Assembly (NCBI RefSeq): GCF_945859685.1
Contig: NC_079149.1
Coordinates: forward strand, 13,241,118 to 13,305,117
Reading direction: 5' to 3'
Source of the DNA: Eupeodes corollae
Taxonomy: Eukaryota; Arthropoda; Insecta; Diptera; Syrphidae
DNA: 64,000 nt
The notes under the pieces are model-generated. The model was not told the origin of the DNA and did not search any database. It saw only the letters and a list, made by a program, of their open reading frames with translations. The position numbers and the translations under genes are program-made. Shown piece after piece: positions 47,168 through 57,537 of this stretch; the first letter of the stretch is position 1, and each line of letters begins with the position of its first letter.

Positions 47168-49095
47168 ACGGGCTATCCATTTTTGGGTTTCAAAAGTGTA
47201 GGGCTGGAATTCGATATCGGTCAAAATAAGTTGTTAAACCAATTTTTTGTTTCAGTTTAAAGCAGGAAAATGGATCGCTTAGCTTCGCACACACAAGCAT
47301 AAAAATTGTTAAAACCTTCTACAAAAATGGTGATTCTGCGACAGCCACATATCGTGCTTTAAGAGGAGATTATGGTTTAATCGTTTAATTTAATAAAATC
47401 GTCCAACTACGCAAGCAATTGGCAAAATTGTGAATAAATTTGAAGAGGCTGGATTGGTTACAGATATTGTAAGGCCTGTGAATCCCCGTTTCACTAGTAA
47501 CACTGAAAATATCGCTGCTGTGAGTAAAGTGTTGCCGAATATCCGAATGTGTCGATTCTTTGTCGTTCTAAGGAATTAGGACCTTATTATTGGGCATTAT
47601 GGCGTATTTTGCATTTGGATCTACACCTACATCCATATAAAGTCCAACGCATACAACAACTGAAGCCAGTTGACCATTCACAACGTTGTACATACGTCGA
47701 ATCTGTGCTTGAACAACAGGCGTGGCGGTAGGCGATTTTCACATTTCTTACTCGGTGCATATTATGTTAATAAATAAAATTGTCCTATTTGGGGTTTTGG
47801 AATTTAATCAAGTAATTGAAGAGAGGCCATTTCATCCACAAAAAGTTACTATTTGGTCCGCTCTTTGGTCCGGAGGTAAGATTGGACCTTATACTTCTTT
47901 GAAAACGACGTTAGAACGACTTATGGTCATATTATAATATATAATCGACGTTTTTTGCCTGCTATTGAAGATTACGACTTGGAGAATACGTGGTTGCAAC
48001 AGGACAGTTCCACATGTTATGGCTGGGATACTGTCCAATATGTACCAAGGAGTGGTAGAAAATTACCTCAAAAGAATCGATGGTTCCGAAAATTTGCGTG
48101 GTGGTCATTGAAATGGTGTAGTGTTTCATAAACAGGGCTGGATTTAGAGGTCCAGAGGCATCGGGGCAGTAAAGAAGCGGAGGCCTCCTCGCCCCAAATT
48201 ATTTTCAAAATAAAGTAAACCATTTTTTTCACTCAAGTTTTTCAATGAATAATTTATTGCACAAACACGTATAAATACAAACGGAAAAATAATTATCTAA
48301 AATTATATTTTAGGGTTAATGAACGGAACCTTTCGAGCTTTTTTCGGCAAAAACTCGTTGATGATTTCGTTGTAATCCAGTTCTCGGAGTAAATCGCTTT
48401 CAATACTCAGGAGAGAAAGCTTCGATAGCAGTTTTGTCCCATAGTGGTTCGAAGCCTATTTTTGAAAATTAGCCATCAAAACTAAATACATTCTCAATGC
48501 AATTTTGATGTTTGGGAATGTAGCTCTGAAATTTTGACTTTCGAGAATTTGGTACTAAAATAGTTCCGGCGATTGATCTGTTCCATAGTCCCTTTCCTTT
48601 TTGTATGAGTCAATCAAAGACACCAATTGAACAAACTCATTACCAAGACTAGGCTCTAAATCATCCGGATACACTTTCAACAATGCCTCTGTTGCAACGT
48701 GCAAATTTTCAGCATTCATCTTATCCATGTGATTCAGGAATCGAACGTACAGCTTCATAAGCATGCAATCTTTCAGTAAGAGAAACGGATAGCTTGTCAA
48801 TAATTCAATTCAATTTCAATTTCAAATTTTTTTATTCTTATTAACAAAAAAAACTACATGGTAATCCTTAATAACTTATATATAAATAAGAATAGTTAGT
48901 GCCATAATTTATTTAAGAAAAAAAAATAGTGTAAATGGCACATCTAATTAATACATTGTTTGTGTGGGGCGTACAATTAAAGGATATTACAATTAAAAAT
49001 AATTATTAAACATTATTATTATACATTATTATTCATCAACAGAATTCAATACAAAAATAAACAGAATTAAAGAAACAATTCAGAGACAAGGTTAG

Positions 49096-50571
49096 TTAAA
49101 CTGCAAATTGAATTAGCATTTCGATAGCATGATGATCCAAATCAAGAAGCCATATTTTTATTTTTTTCAAAAAGACGTTCATATTTCTTATATTGCGAAT
49201 GTTAACCGGTAGTGTATTAAACAGTTTACATGAAATAATTGGGTAAGAGTTTCTATAACTAGTGGTGTGAAAAAAGGGAATATTGACCAAGTAAGCAGAG
49301 TTGCTGCGAAGATTTCTAAGGTCCGAAATCGGACTTTTCAGATAACCTGACCTTTTAAAAAACACTTTGAGGACTTTAAAATAAAACAAATGACGAACAG
49401 GTAGGACTTGCTGGTATCTAAATAAATGCATTGAGTTAGCTAGTCGATGCGTTTTGCAAACATTTCGAATCGCAGATTTCTGTAATACAGTTATCTGATT
49501 AAGATGATTCACATATGCTCCACCCCAGCAACAAATGCCATATTCTAATTTTGAATGGAAAATTCCATAGTAGACCATCTTCAACATTTCCAAGAAGCAG
49601 TGTTTCCTCAAATTATAAAAATTCCGATTAGCTGAAAACAGATAGTTCTTTAAAAGCGATATGTGTTTGGTCCAATTTAAATTTTGGTCAAAAGTAATAC
49701 CTAGGTATTTGAAGTCTTCTACAATTTCAATTGTAAAACAGTTTTTATTGCAAAGTTGATAATTAGCACATTCATGTGAATGAAAAACTATAGGAATATC
49801 AGGCGATATTTTACGAGTAAGACTAAAATACATAAGTTTAGTTTTATTGCTGACTATAAGCTCATGTTTCGCAAACCAGCATCTAAGCAGATGAACATCA
49901 TGATTTATTTCACATATTTGATTTAAGGGACTAGCTGAACAGTAAGCAATTCCTAGGTCATCTGCAAAGGCTTTGATTCTACCAATTATTGGAAGCGAAA
50001 AAAGAGAATTTATGTATATTAGAAATAAAACTGGACCGAGTACTGAACCTTGAGGGACTCCTAAGTGACTAGTTTTAGGGTCACTGAAGCAGTTTTGAAT
50101 TTTCACTAACTGCATTCTATTTTTAAGATAGGACTCAAACCATTTTAAGGTAAACCCACGAAAGCCAGCCATATCAAGCTTGTCTAGCAAGATTTTATGG
50201 TTAACCATATCAAATGCCTTAGTTATGTCCACGAAAAGTCCAGTACAGTGATATTTACGATCTAAACCACTTTGCAGAATACAAAAAAAATCTAGAAGAG
50301 CATCTTCCGTAGATCGTCCAGTTCTAAAACCGAATTGCATCGGACTAAAAAAATTGATTCTATTAAGATAAGCAAGCATTCTAGTTTTAATAAGTTTTTC
50401 GAAAACCTTGGAAATTGAAGACTGCAAGGAAATTGGTTTATAGTTAGATTTATCTTCTTTGTTTCCTTTCTTGAAAAGGGGAATAACTATACCAACATTA
50501 AGTTCATCTGGAAATATACCTGTATTAATGCTTAGGTTGAAAATATATGAAAGTATATCAACTATGTTCAA
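49096..50571 (-). CDS. LINE L reverse transcriptase, 491-codon open frame
   Basis: RT blocks in order: VGIVIPLFKKGNKEDKSNYK (26-45), PISLQSSISKVFEKLI (46-61), FGFRTGRSTEDALL (80-93), LFVDITKAFDMVNHKILL (112-129), GVPQGSVLGPVLFLIYINSL (171-190), AFADDLGIAY with catalytic FADD (202-205), then KYLGITFDQNLNW and a post-RT region with KLEYGICCWG. It is intact over its length but separated by a frameshift from the upstream linker frame, so the original ORF2 is no longer continuous. In the family this enzyme copies element RNA at a nicked target. It is best read as a recent, nearly intact relic. Confidence 0.9.
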   Translation of the reverse strand: MNIVDILSYIFNLSINTGIFPDELNVGIVIPLFKKGNKEDKSNYKPISLQSSISKVFEKLIKTRMLAYLNRINFFSPMQFGFRTGRSTEDALLDFFCILQSGLDRKYHCTGLFVDITKAFDMVNHKILLDKLDMAGFRGFTLKWFESYLKNRMQLVKIQNCFSDPKTSHLGVPQGSVLGPVLFLIYINSLFSLPIIGRIKAFADDLGIAYCSASPLNQICEINHDVHLLRCWFAKHELIVSNKTKLMYFSLTRKISPDIPIVFHSHECANYQLCNKNCFTIEIVEDFKYLGITFDQNLNWTKHISLLKNYLFSANRNFYNLRKHCFLEMLKMVYYGIFHSKLEYGICCWGGAYVNHLNQITVLQKSAIRNVCKTHRLANSMHLFRYQQVLPVRHLFYFKVLKVFFKRSGYLKSPISDLRNLRSNSAYLVNIPFFHTTSYRNSYPIISCKLFNTLPVNIRNIRNMNVFLKKIKIWLLDLDHHAIEMLIQFAV

Positions 50572-50588
50572 TCCGATTCGTTTTAGAA

Positions 50589-51150
50589 CTATATTTGATA
50601 AATTAAATTTTGAGAATTAATAGTTTTTAAAACATCAAGTCCCGTAATTGGATCAAAGAAGAAACTATTGGTTTGCGAAATTTGATTTTCAGAAAAGTTA
50701 CTCACGACGTTAGAACTCTGGGAGAAAGGATTCTGTCCGACCGACTCAAAATACTTACTAAATTCGTTCGCGACTTCTATGGGATTTGAAATCTTTTCAT
50801 TACCATTACTTAGCACAATAGAACTTATATTATTCGAACTGTTACGGTTTAAAATACTATTTATTACTTGCCATTCTTTTTTCACGTTACCTTTCGCTGA
50901 GCTTATTTTTGAACGATAGTAATTATGTTTAGCGTCTTTTATTTCTTTATTTATATTTTTACACAGTCTCTTGTACCGTACTTTTAAATTTGAGTTGGAT
51001 TGATGTTTGACGCAGACTTTTTCCCGATTTCTTTTGAGTAATTGTAGCACTAGATAAATTTATGTGGTCAGTTAAAATTTGTAGAAATAGGTCATATGCT
51101 TTGGATGCATCATTTTCAGACAAAACACACTCCCAGTTCTCAAAAAGCAA
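50589..51150 (-). pseudogene. LINE L ORF2 linker between endonuclease and RT, frameshifted
   Basis: Two overlapping frames (50589-51050 and 50959-51150) hold the charged linker typical of CR1/Jockey ORF2: KRLCKNINKEIKDAKHNYYR, then KEWQVINSILNRNSSNN and EVANEFSKYFESVGQN. The frame change at about 50960-51050 and another near 50585 separate it from its neighbours. It belongs to LINE L and is not an independent gene. Confidence 0.8.
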
Positions 51151-51981
51151 TTTGTTATTTAAGCTTTGGTAGTTTATTTTGGAGACCGGGTTTTGAACAT
51201 TGTAGTCTATTCTAAGTTTGCTGTATTTTAAACATTCTAAGTGTCATATTGTGATCGGTTATATGCAGATCTAAATTGATCCCATAAGGAAAATCAGCAG
51301 GAATATTTTTGAAACGCGCAAAAACATGACTGGGATAAAGGCGGAATCAACCTCACATTTCTCGTTCTGGTGCGGGTGCGTGAGTACATATTCTTCAGTA
51401 TGGGATATTTTTTTGGCTGATTCCTCGTATTTATCAAAATCATTTCGTTTGGATTCCACGAATGATTTCAATAATTCTAGTGCATGCATTGCCGATTCAA
51501 GAATCATTGGTTGACTAAAGCTTTCGTAGCTTAAGCTCGACAGCTCTTTCAAGGCTTAAAACTGGCCGCTTTTCTTCTCCGATATTTTCTCAATCAGAAT
51601 TTGGTGCCACTCTGTACTGACTGTGAAAAACGTGTACAAATTCTGCACGAAATCAAAGAATTGAACAGCCTATGGACAAATTATTAAATTGAAGAACACC
51701 GATTCTTCATATACAACAATTAGTTTATATGTAAATATATCTATAAATAAAAAATATCCGAGACACGGAATTGAATACCCAACCTATGAGGTTACGGCCA
51801 AATACAACTCTACTCAGCCATTAAGTGATTTGTGTTCTCCCTTAAGAAGGGTAGCGAATTGGAAGTGCTTCTTATCAGGACCATTTGAGATTTTGATATT
51901 TCACTGATTGCCTGATTGGAGTGAACAAATATAGGTCAATGATTTTTGTTATTTAAGATCAATATAATTAAATAATCTTGT

Positions 51982-52455
51982 ATGTATAAAGTGGAACCGC
52001 AGTCAATGGTGAGGATATGGAAGGACCACTTCTGCAGACTGTATAACGGCGACGAAGAACTGAATCCCGCTGTCAGGCAGGATGACCCATTCGATATAGA
52101 CGACGAAAGCCAACAATCCCGTCCTCCCGACTTAGACGAAGTAAAGATTGCCATATCTAAGTTGAAGTCTAATAAAGCCGCTGGAGCAGATGGCTTGAAT
52201 GCCGAGCTCTTTAAAGCAGCTGGAGATACGTTGGTTAGGAGCATGCACCAAATTATCTGTAAGATATGGTCGGAAGAAAGCATACCCGATGAATGGAACC
52301 TCAGTATTGTTTGTACGATCCTGAAAAAAGGAGACCCTCTAAACTGCACCAACTATAGAAGAATAAGTCTACTTAACATTGCTTACAAAATCTTCTCTGC
52401 CATAATATGTGAACGTCTAAAGCCCATCGTCAACAACCTGATAGTGTGGTTTTAG
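51982..52455 (+). pseudogene. RTE copy 2, N-terminal RT part (frameshifted from the rest)
   Basis: The 157-codon frame begins in the duplicated target bases and contains ISKLKSNKAAGADGLNAELF, SIPDEWNLSIVCTILKKGDP and NCTNYRRISLLNIAYKIFSA, the first RT blocks. It runs out of frame at the GFRPGKST position (52445-52465), where the sequence reads IVWF then stop. Part of the RTE element, not a host gene. Confidence 0.82.
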
Positions 52456-53644
52456 ACCAGGAAAGTCACAGTTGATCAAATATTCACATTACGGCAGATC
52501 CTGGAAAAAACTCAAGAGCACCAAATCGACACCCACCATCTTTTCATCGATTTCAATTCCGCATATGACAGTTACTACAGGAACGAGTTGCATAGAGCCA
52601 TGTCTGCCAAAATCGTCCATTTGTGCAGGATGACCATGGAGAATTCACGCTGCTCCATAAAGGTTGGGAACAACTTAACAGAACCTTTCGATGTCAAAAA
52701 AGGTTTTAGACAAGGTGATGCGCTGTCATGCGATTTTTTTAACATCGTGCTTGAAAGAATAGTGCAGAGCTCACACGTCAACACTAAAGGCACTATCTTT
52801 CAAAAGTCTGTCCAATTACTGGCATATGCTGATGACATTGACATAATCGGAAGAACTCAGCGTGATGTCAATGGGGTTTTTGTGAGTATTGAGGCAGAGG
52901 CGGCAAAAATGGGTTTAACGGTTAATGAGGGCAAAACAAAGTACATGCTGTCGTCTAGAAAGGACATACAACACCGACGTCTTGGTCAAAACGTCACAAT
53001 CGACAGACGTAATTTTGAGGTAGTCAAGGACTTCGTCTACCTAGGCTCCGCTGTAAACGCAGAAAACAACACCAGCGCTGAGATCAAACGCAGAATAACT
53101 CTTGCTAACCGCTGTTTCTTTGGACTAAGAAAGCAATTGAGTGGTAAAGTCCTCTCTCGAGGGACCAAAGTGTTGCTATATAAGACCCTTATCATCCCCG
53201 TCCTGCTATACGGTGCAGAAGCATGGACCATGACAAAAGCGGATGAAAGCACCTTGGGTCGCTTCGAGAGAAAAGTTCTTCGTGTGATCTACAATCCCGT
53301 ATGCATCGAAGGGGAGTGGAGGAGAAGATGGAACGACGAGCTGTACGGGCTGTACAGCGACGTAGACTTAGCCAGAAGAGTAAAAGTCCACCGACTAAGA
53401 TGGCTGGGTCACGTAGAGCGCATGGAAACCAATGCTCCGGCCCGGAAAGTCTTCGAATCCGCACCCACAGGACAGCGCAGTAGAGGAAGACCGCGGATCA
53501 GGTGGCGCGCACAAATGGAAGGTGACCTCACCCAACTTGGAGCGCGAAACTGAAGAGATCTAGCTAGGGACCGATCTAGATGGAGAAGTTTGTTGGGTGA
53601 GGCTCTAGTTCACACAGGACTGTAGCGCCACCTTAAGTAAGTAA
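51993..53644 (+). mobile_element. RTE-clade LINE, copy 2 (divergent subfamily), in the hAT element
   Basis: Flanked by GTATGTATAAAGT at 51980-51992 and 53645-53657, a 13-bp target-site duplication whose first bases may belong to the tail. The 5' end is truncated; reading starts in the pre-RT region (52000 onward, SKLKSNKAAGADGLNAELFK, IVCTILKKGDPLNCTNYRRI), shifts frame near 52455, and continues through the RT to RLRWLGHVERM and RGRPRIRW. The 3' end is GGACTGTAGCGCCACC followed by TAAGTAAGTAAGT. Closely related to but clearly distinct from copies 1 and 3. Confidence 0.92.
52588..53553 (+). CDS. RTE reverse transcriptase core and C-terminal region, 321-codon open frame
   Basis: Contains KVGNNLTEPFDVKKGFRQGD and the GFRQGDALSCDFFNIVLER block (39-57), the catalytic YADDIDIIG (80-88), EAAKMGLTVNEGKTKYMLSS, DFVYLGSAVNAENNTSAEIK, RRITLANRCFFGLRKQLSGK, LLYGAEAWTMTKADE and the RTE-type end HRLRWLGHVERM followed by RSRGRPRIRWRAQMEGDLTQ. 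The true ORF began upstream (52000) but a frameshift at about 52455 separates the N-terminal RT part, and a segment around residue 6 of this frame is deleted compared with copy 3 (RAMSSFGIPVKLI). Non-functional but little decayed. Confidence 0.9.
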   Translation: MHRAMSAKIVHLCRMTMENSRCSIKVGNNLTEPFDVKKGFRQGDALSCDFFNIVLERIVQSSHVNTKGTIFQKSVQLLAYADDIDIIGRTQRDVNGVFVSIEAEAAKMGLTVNEGKTKYMLSSRKDIQHRRLGQNVTIDRRNFEVVKDFVYLGSAVNAENNTSAEIKRRITLANRCFFGLRKQLSGKVLSRGTKVLLYKTLIIPVLLYGAEAWTMTKADESTLGRFERKVLRVIYNPVCIEGEWRRRWNDELYGLYSDVDLARRVKVHRLRWLGHVERMETNAPARKVFESAPTGQRSRGRPRIRWRAQMEGDLTQLGARN

Positions 53645-53878
53645 GTATGTATAAAGTACTGTAGGCTGTAGGCAAAGTTAAAAGAGCAAACAAAAAATAC
53701 ATATCAAATGAAAAGATGTTTACTAGTGTTTATTAGTTGGATTTGAAACAAACATCTTCCGAAGGGTCCATTGTAGGGGCCCCCGTTTGTGTAGGGCCCG
53801 GTTGCCCTCCCCTAAATTCGACCATGTTCACACATAATGTCAACGTTTACTTTTGAAGCTGCAAAATAGATAACCCTG

Positions 53879-54663
53879 TACATTCAAGAATTTTCCATCA
53901 TTCTTTTATATATATTAAGATCATAGCAGTATTATCTTTTCTCCAAAAATTGTTTAAACAAAAATTTGATAAAACAATGTATGTAGGTACCTAAAATACC
54001 GAAACTCGAATTTTTGAGGAATATTTTTATCAACTTCCTGTTGCTGACTTGCGGTGGAAAAAACAAACGCAATAAACTCTACAATTAAATATAAGAGCTG
54101 ACAGTTATTTTTAAGCAATTAAGTTAAATAATAAATAATAAAAACTAAAATTACTTGCGGGGAACTTTTATGACTCAACAAACAACTATACAACGGATAA
54201 ATATAGTGTAGCAAAATATCTTAATCTAAATGAAACCATCCAATTAAATACATTTTACACAAAATCATGATTTTATGCTTAATTAATAATCTTGTTTGTT
54301 AAGGGTCGAAAGGTTATCTCACTTAAACAAAAAAAAACCCACAATCAACACGATTTATTGATTTTTTCGTTCTTTTATAAACAAAAACCATGTTTTTTTA
54401 GGTTTTAAAATAATCGAAATAAGATTTATTTTTTAGAATCAGAATCATTGTAAAATATGCCAATCTTTAGAAAAATGTACAAAATTTCATGTCTCTTAGT
54501 GCATGATCTTGAAAATTGATTTTTTGTTATAAAACATGTTGAACCTACTCACAATTTTCCGTCACGTTACAATTTTCACTTAAGGTCATGGTTAACTTTT
54601 GAAAAAAAAACACACAAAAACTCTCAACATCCTTTTCTGCTCCTTGTCACGCAGCATGGCAAT
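53879..54663. other. Non-coding stretch, 3' side of LITAF gene 4
   Basis: AT-rich spacer between the mariner end and the LITAF stop codon. No coding signature; it should hold the 3' UTR of the minus-strand LITAF gene. Confidence 0.45.
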
Positions 54664-55213
54664 TTACTTGTTGTAAGTTCCTAAGAATGCACCGCAATTG
54701 CTGCAATAATGGTTGGCATTTTTGCAGCTATCAACAAAATAAGGAACGCAAACACAGCAACACAACCTGTTGATGGAAAAAAGGATAAGTCGGTCTTTCT
54801 GTCTTTATTTTTTTTTTAAAACAACTTACCCAACCAGACATAAAACAGCTGCAAATAGATGAGTTTTTGTGGCAGCTTCCGGGCGTACAATGGTCATCTT
54901 CTTTTGATAGCAGCTTGGACATGAAACGAGACAAGGATGTGGTCCAAGTGGTGGAATTGGTGGAATATCTGCAAAGTGGATTATTAGTTGTTTGAACCTT
55001 TCAAAATATATGAAAAGAACTCTTGCTTTGAATTGTAATGGGTTGTAATTGAGGCTGTTGTCCCTGAATTGGGATGTTTTGCATCATGGCTCCTGATGGT
55101 GGAACACCTGCTGATGATGGCATCATTTCGGGATAAGTTTGATTGTAGTTTGGAGGCGCATTTTGCAAATGTTCATAAGTTGACATTTCAGGATATAAGT
55201 TTTCCTTTTCCAT
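54664..55213 (-). CDS. LITAF-domain protein with PPxY N-terminus, complete, three exons (142 aa), one GC-AG intron
   Basis: Exons, in transcript order: 55027-55213, 54830-54968 and 54664-54766. Intron 1 (54969-55026, 58 bp) begins GCAAGA and ends TTTGCAG; intron 2 (54767-54829, 63 bp) begins GTAAGT and ends CATCAACAG. The joined frame is 142 codons plus TAA. The opening MEKENLYPEM and the PPNY motif (about residues 20-23) match the paralogue at 38377, as do the exon phases and the 103-nt last exon. LITAF domain: CPSC, THLFAAVLCLVG, LCCCVCVPYF and HYCSNC. In VPYF a phenylalanine replaces the cysteine seen as PYC in the other three genes. The role is inferred from the family: an endosomal membrane-associated zinc protein with a WW-ligase docking site. 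Confidence 0.94.
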
Positions 55214-56284
55214 TAGGAGCTTATGATGTTTTTCGATTTTGAAAATTTTGATGCTAGCAGAGGTTTAATTATTTGATTAACCACGGGTTTAAGTAGGGAC
55301 TGTAGAATATGAAAGTTTCTATCAAACTGATAAACAGAATTACCGAGACCGAATATACTAACTGAGTATTAGATTTTAAAGCTTATATTTGTTTGAAATG
55401 TTGTTATACATTTTCATCAAGTTTGAATGTTGCATATGCATATCAAAAGTTTGAAGAAGATTGTAATTCCGATTTAAGATTAGACCGAAAATGATGACGA
55501 GATTTGAAAGCTGTTGATTCATAAGACCATGTTTTAGGAAAAAAATTGAAATAAATAAAATTTCTTGTTTATGTTAAAACATTAGCATCAATATGTCAAC
55601 ATCATTTCTGCCGCTCTTTGCGCTGTGAAGATTCATGTTGTTATAATTTGATGTGGGCGATGTTGAAACGTTTAGCGTTAATCTTTGTTACTATTTATAA
55701 TGTATATACAATTCAGATATGTTTGTATACAAAAAGAATTTGTTGCTATTTAGATTCCGATGCTCTACTAGATAATGGGTAGAGGATATTTGAGTTATTT
55801 GGAAAACTTACACATTGCGAAATGTGGTATTCAGAACCGCAACAAGAGATAATAAATTGATGATAAAAACATTTTAAGTGCATTGTTGTGCTTGAGTGCG
55901 TTTATTGGTTTATTCATAAAAAGGAAATTACGTTTTATGAATAGAAACTTAAAATATATAATTATTTATATGCAAACAAAACTCCCCCAAAAAGTAACGT
56001 ATGCGCCACAGTGAACCTGTTAAAGGATATCCAGATAAGAACAAACCAAAAAAAAACCTTTTTAAGAAATTTTACAAAATGCTATCAATGATGTTTTGTA
56101 CAAGATGAAATAACTTTGAAGTCAATATCTTTCATTGTACGCAAGATGTTTGAGTCCAAAATTATTTAGTACTTTTTTTCTAATATAATAATATTGCCTA
56201 TAAAACAACATCGATATTAGTGGTGATTCTTGAGATATTCCCTTTGTTCGCACAATAATCTCTCTAAAAATCATAGATCTAGAG
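55214..56284 (-). promoter_or_regulatory. Upstream region of LITAF gene 4
   Basis: No gene found. Initiator-like TCAGTT occurs on the minus strand at about 55328-55333 and again near 55364, roughly 115-155 bp upstream of the ATG; either could be the start of transcription. The remainder is AT-rich without recognised repeats. Confidence 0.3.
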
Positions 56285-57537
56285 AATTGGATTTTTATAT
56301 AACAAATATCGAATATATATCGAAAACAATATTTTCTGTGAAATAAAATAAGTTTGAAGCCAATATTCTTACTTTTTGAAAGCTATTTGAGTCGAAAGTA
56401 AATTTTTACCAAGTTTTAGTATTATTTTTTTAGAATTTTAATTTTTGTAAAAAAACTGTCAATTCGATTTTTTTCTAACTTTTACTAAATGTTGACAAAA
56501 ATATTTTTTGAAAGATAAAAGTAAATTAAAGTCAATATCTCAAATTTTTGAAAAGATATTTGAGTCGAAAATCAATTTTTACCAACTTTTGTTAATTTTG
56601 TTTTGGGTTTTTAATTTTTTGTACAAAAACTGTCAATTCGATTTTTTTCAAAATTTTACTGAATGTTGACAAGAATATTTTTTGAAAGATAAAAGTAAAT
56701 TAAAGCCAATATCTCAAATTTTTGAAAAGATATTTAAGTCAAAAATTAATTTTTACCAACTTTTAAAAATTTTTTTTAAGGTTTTTATTTTTTTGTTAAA
56801 AAAACTGTCAATTCGATTTTTCTCAACATTTTTCAGAATGTTGAAAACAATATTTCTTATAAGATAAAATAAGTTTGAAGCTTAAATTTCAAGTTTTTGA
56901 AAAGATATTTGAGTCGATATTCAATTTTTACCAACTTTGAGTAATGCTTTTTTTAGATTTTAATTTTGAATAAAAAAACTGTCAATTCGATTTTCTCAAA
57001 ATTTTATCAGACATCAAAAATATTATTCTTCGTTGCACAAAATTGTCTTAGAGATGTAATCATATTTTAGTCGTAAAATTTTGGAGGTGACAAATTTTTT
57101 TTGTTTAGTTTTTTGATTTATAAAAAAAACCGTTAAATGGATTTTTTTCAAAAAAAATATACTTCTTTGAAATCACGTTACAATATATTATATGAAATTT
57201 AATTCAAGTCTCTAGCGTTTTTGGTTCGTAAGATATTTAGGGTTAACCGAAATTTTCACCTTTTTTTAAGACTGGTATGGTAAAAAAAAACCACCCACGC
57301 AATTTTCTTGAGAGCCCTTTCTGCATCTTTCTGCCATATTATCTGTATAACAAAATTTATTTGAAATCGATATCTCTTCTAGTTCTTGAGCTATGAACGA
57401 CGAAAAAACGTCGCGAACGCACAGACATCTTTCTAAAAATCTTTTATTTCGACTCTAGGGACCTTGAAACGTCGAAAAATGTCAAAATTTTCAATTTGAC
57501 AAATCGGGCCCATTACAATAACTTCCTATGGGAAGTT
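56285..57537 (-). mobile_element. Family H element, copy 6, with 5' terminus, 3'-truncated
   Basis: In reverse, the palindromic end AACTTCCTATGGGAAGTT lies at 57520-57537, followed inward by the 5' single-copy region (GTCCCTAGAGTCGAAATAAA and AGATAATATGGCAGAAAGAT in reverse complement) and then four internal repeats whose TCAATTCGATTTT block recurs at about 56464, 56638, 56813 and 56987, a 174-175 bp period. The left side stops within the 3' part; no hairpin or T-run. Confidence 0.82.

Larger units (their letters stand above)
48800..51275 (-). mobile_element. LINE family L, copy 2, 5'-truncated, inside the hAT element
   Basis: Runs on the minus strand from the last part of the endonuclease (LHITDHNMTLRMFKIQQT near 51185-51250; the HITDHN box is typical) through the linker (50589-51050) and RT (49096-50571) to a 3' UTR and a tail of short repeats (AATTCAATTTCAATTTCAA on the plus strand, 48802-48826). 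Microsatellite-like tails are common in CR1-type LINEs. Frameshifts separate endonuclease, linker and RT. The exact right boundary lies between 51260 and 51330. Confidence 0.87.
48133..53826 (-). mobile_element. hAT element (ZMYM1-like transposase relic) inserted in the mariner relic
   Basis: Ends CAGGGCTGGATTTAG (48133) and, reversed, CATGGTCGAATTTAG (53826) match at 11 of 15 positions. An 8-bp duplication flanks it (TTCATAAA 48125-48132; TTCACACA 53827-53834, two mismatches). Minus-strand coding pieces: AVQFFDFVQNLYTFFTVSTE near 51600-51670, LKELSSLSYESFSQPM and following at 51271-51550, ENLHVATEALLKVYPDDLEP at 48640-48720, and a C-terminal part near 48320-48555. This order fits hAT transposases with TTF/ZMYM-type zinc fingers. 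It is itself split by LINE L (48800-51275) and RTE copy 2 (51993-53644); its own N-terminal part is not recognisable. Confidence 0.82.
47168..53878 (+). mobile_element. Tc1/mariner-type transposon relic, split by a hAT element
   Basis: Left end ACGGGCTATCCATTTT at 47168 and right end (reversed) CAGGGTTATCTATTTT at 53878, 12 of 16 matching, both next to TA, the expected target. The transposase frame starts at ATG 47270 and is broken: FYKNGDSATATYRALRGDYG (about 47312-47371) is the helix-turn-helix part, then LWRILHLDLHLHPYKVQ (about 47593-47643), VIEERPFHPQKVTIWSALWS (47812-47871) and KRIDGSENLRGGH near 48075-48110. The segment that should hold the second catalytic aspartate is deleted. The C-terminus continues on the far side of the hAT element, where the sequence after 53827 restores VVFHT and a stop. 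Confidence 0.88.

Noticed and set aside
51689..51907. 72-codon plus-strand frame
   Set aside because: Lies within the hAT element on the strand opposite its transposase; no recognisable motif.
52575..53464. Minus-strand frames across RTE copy 2
   Set aside because: Antisense to a reverse transcriptase with all expected motifs.
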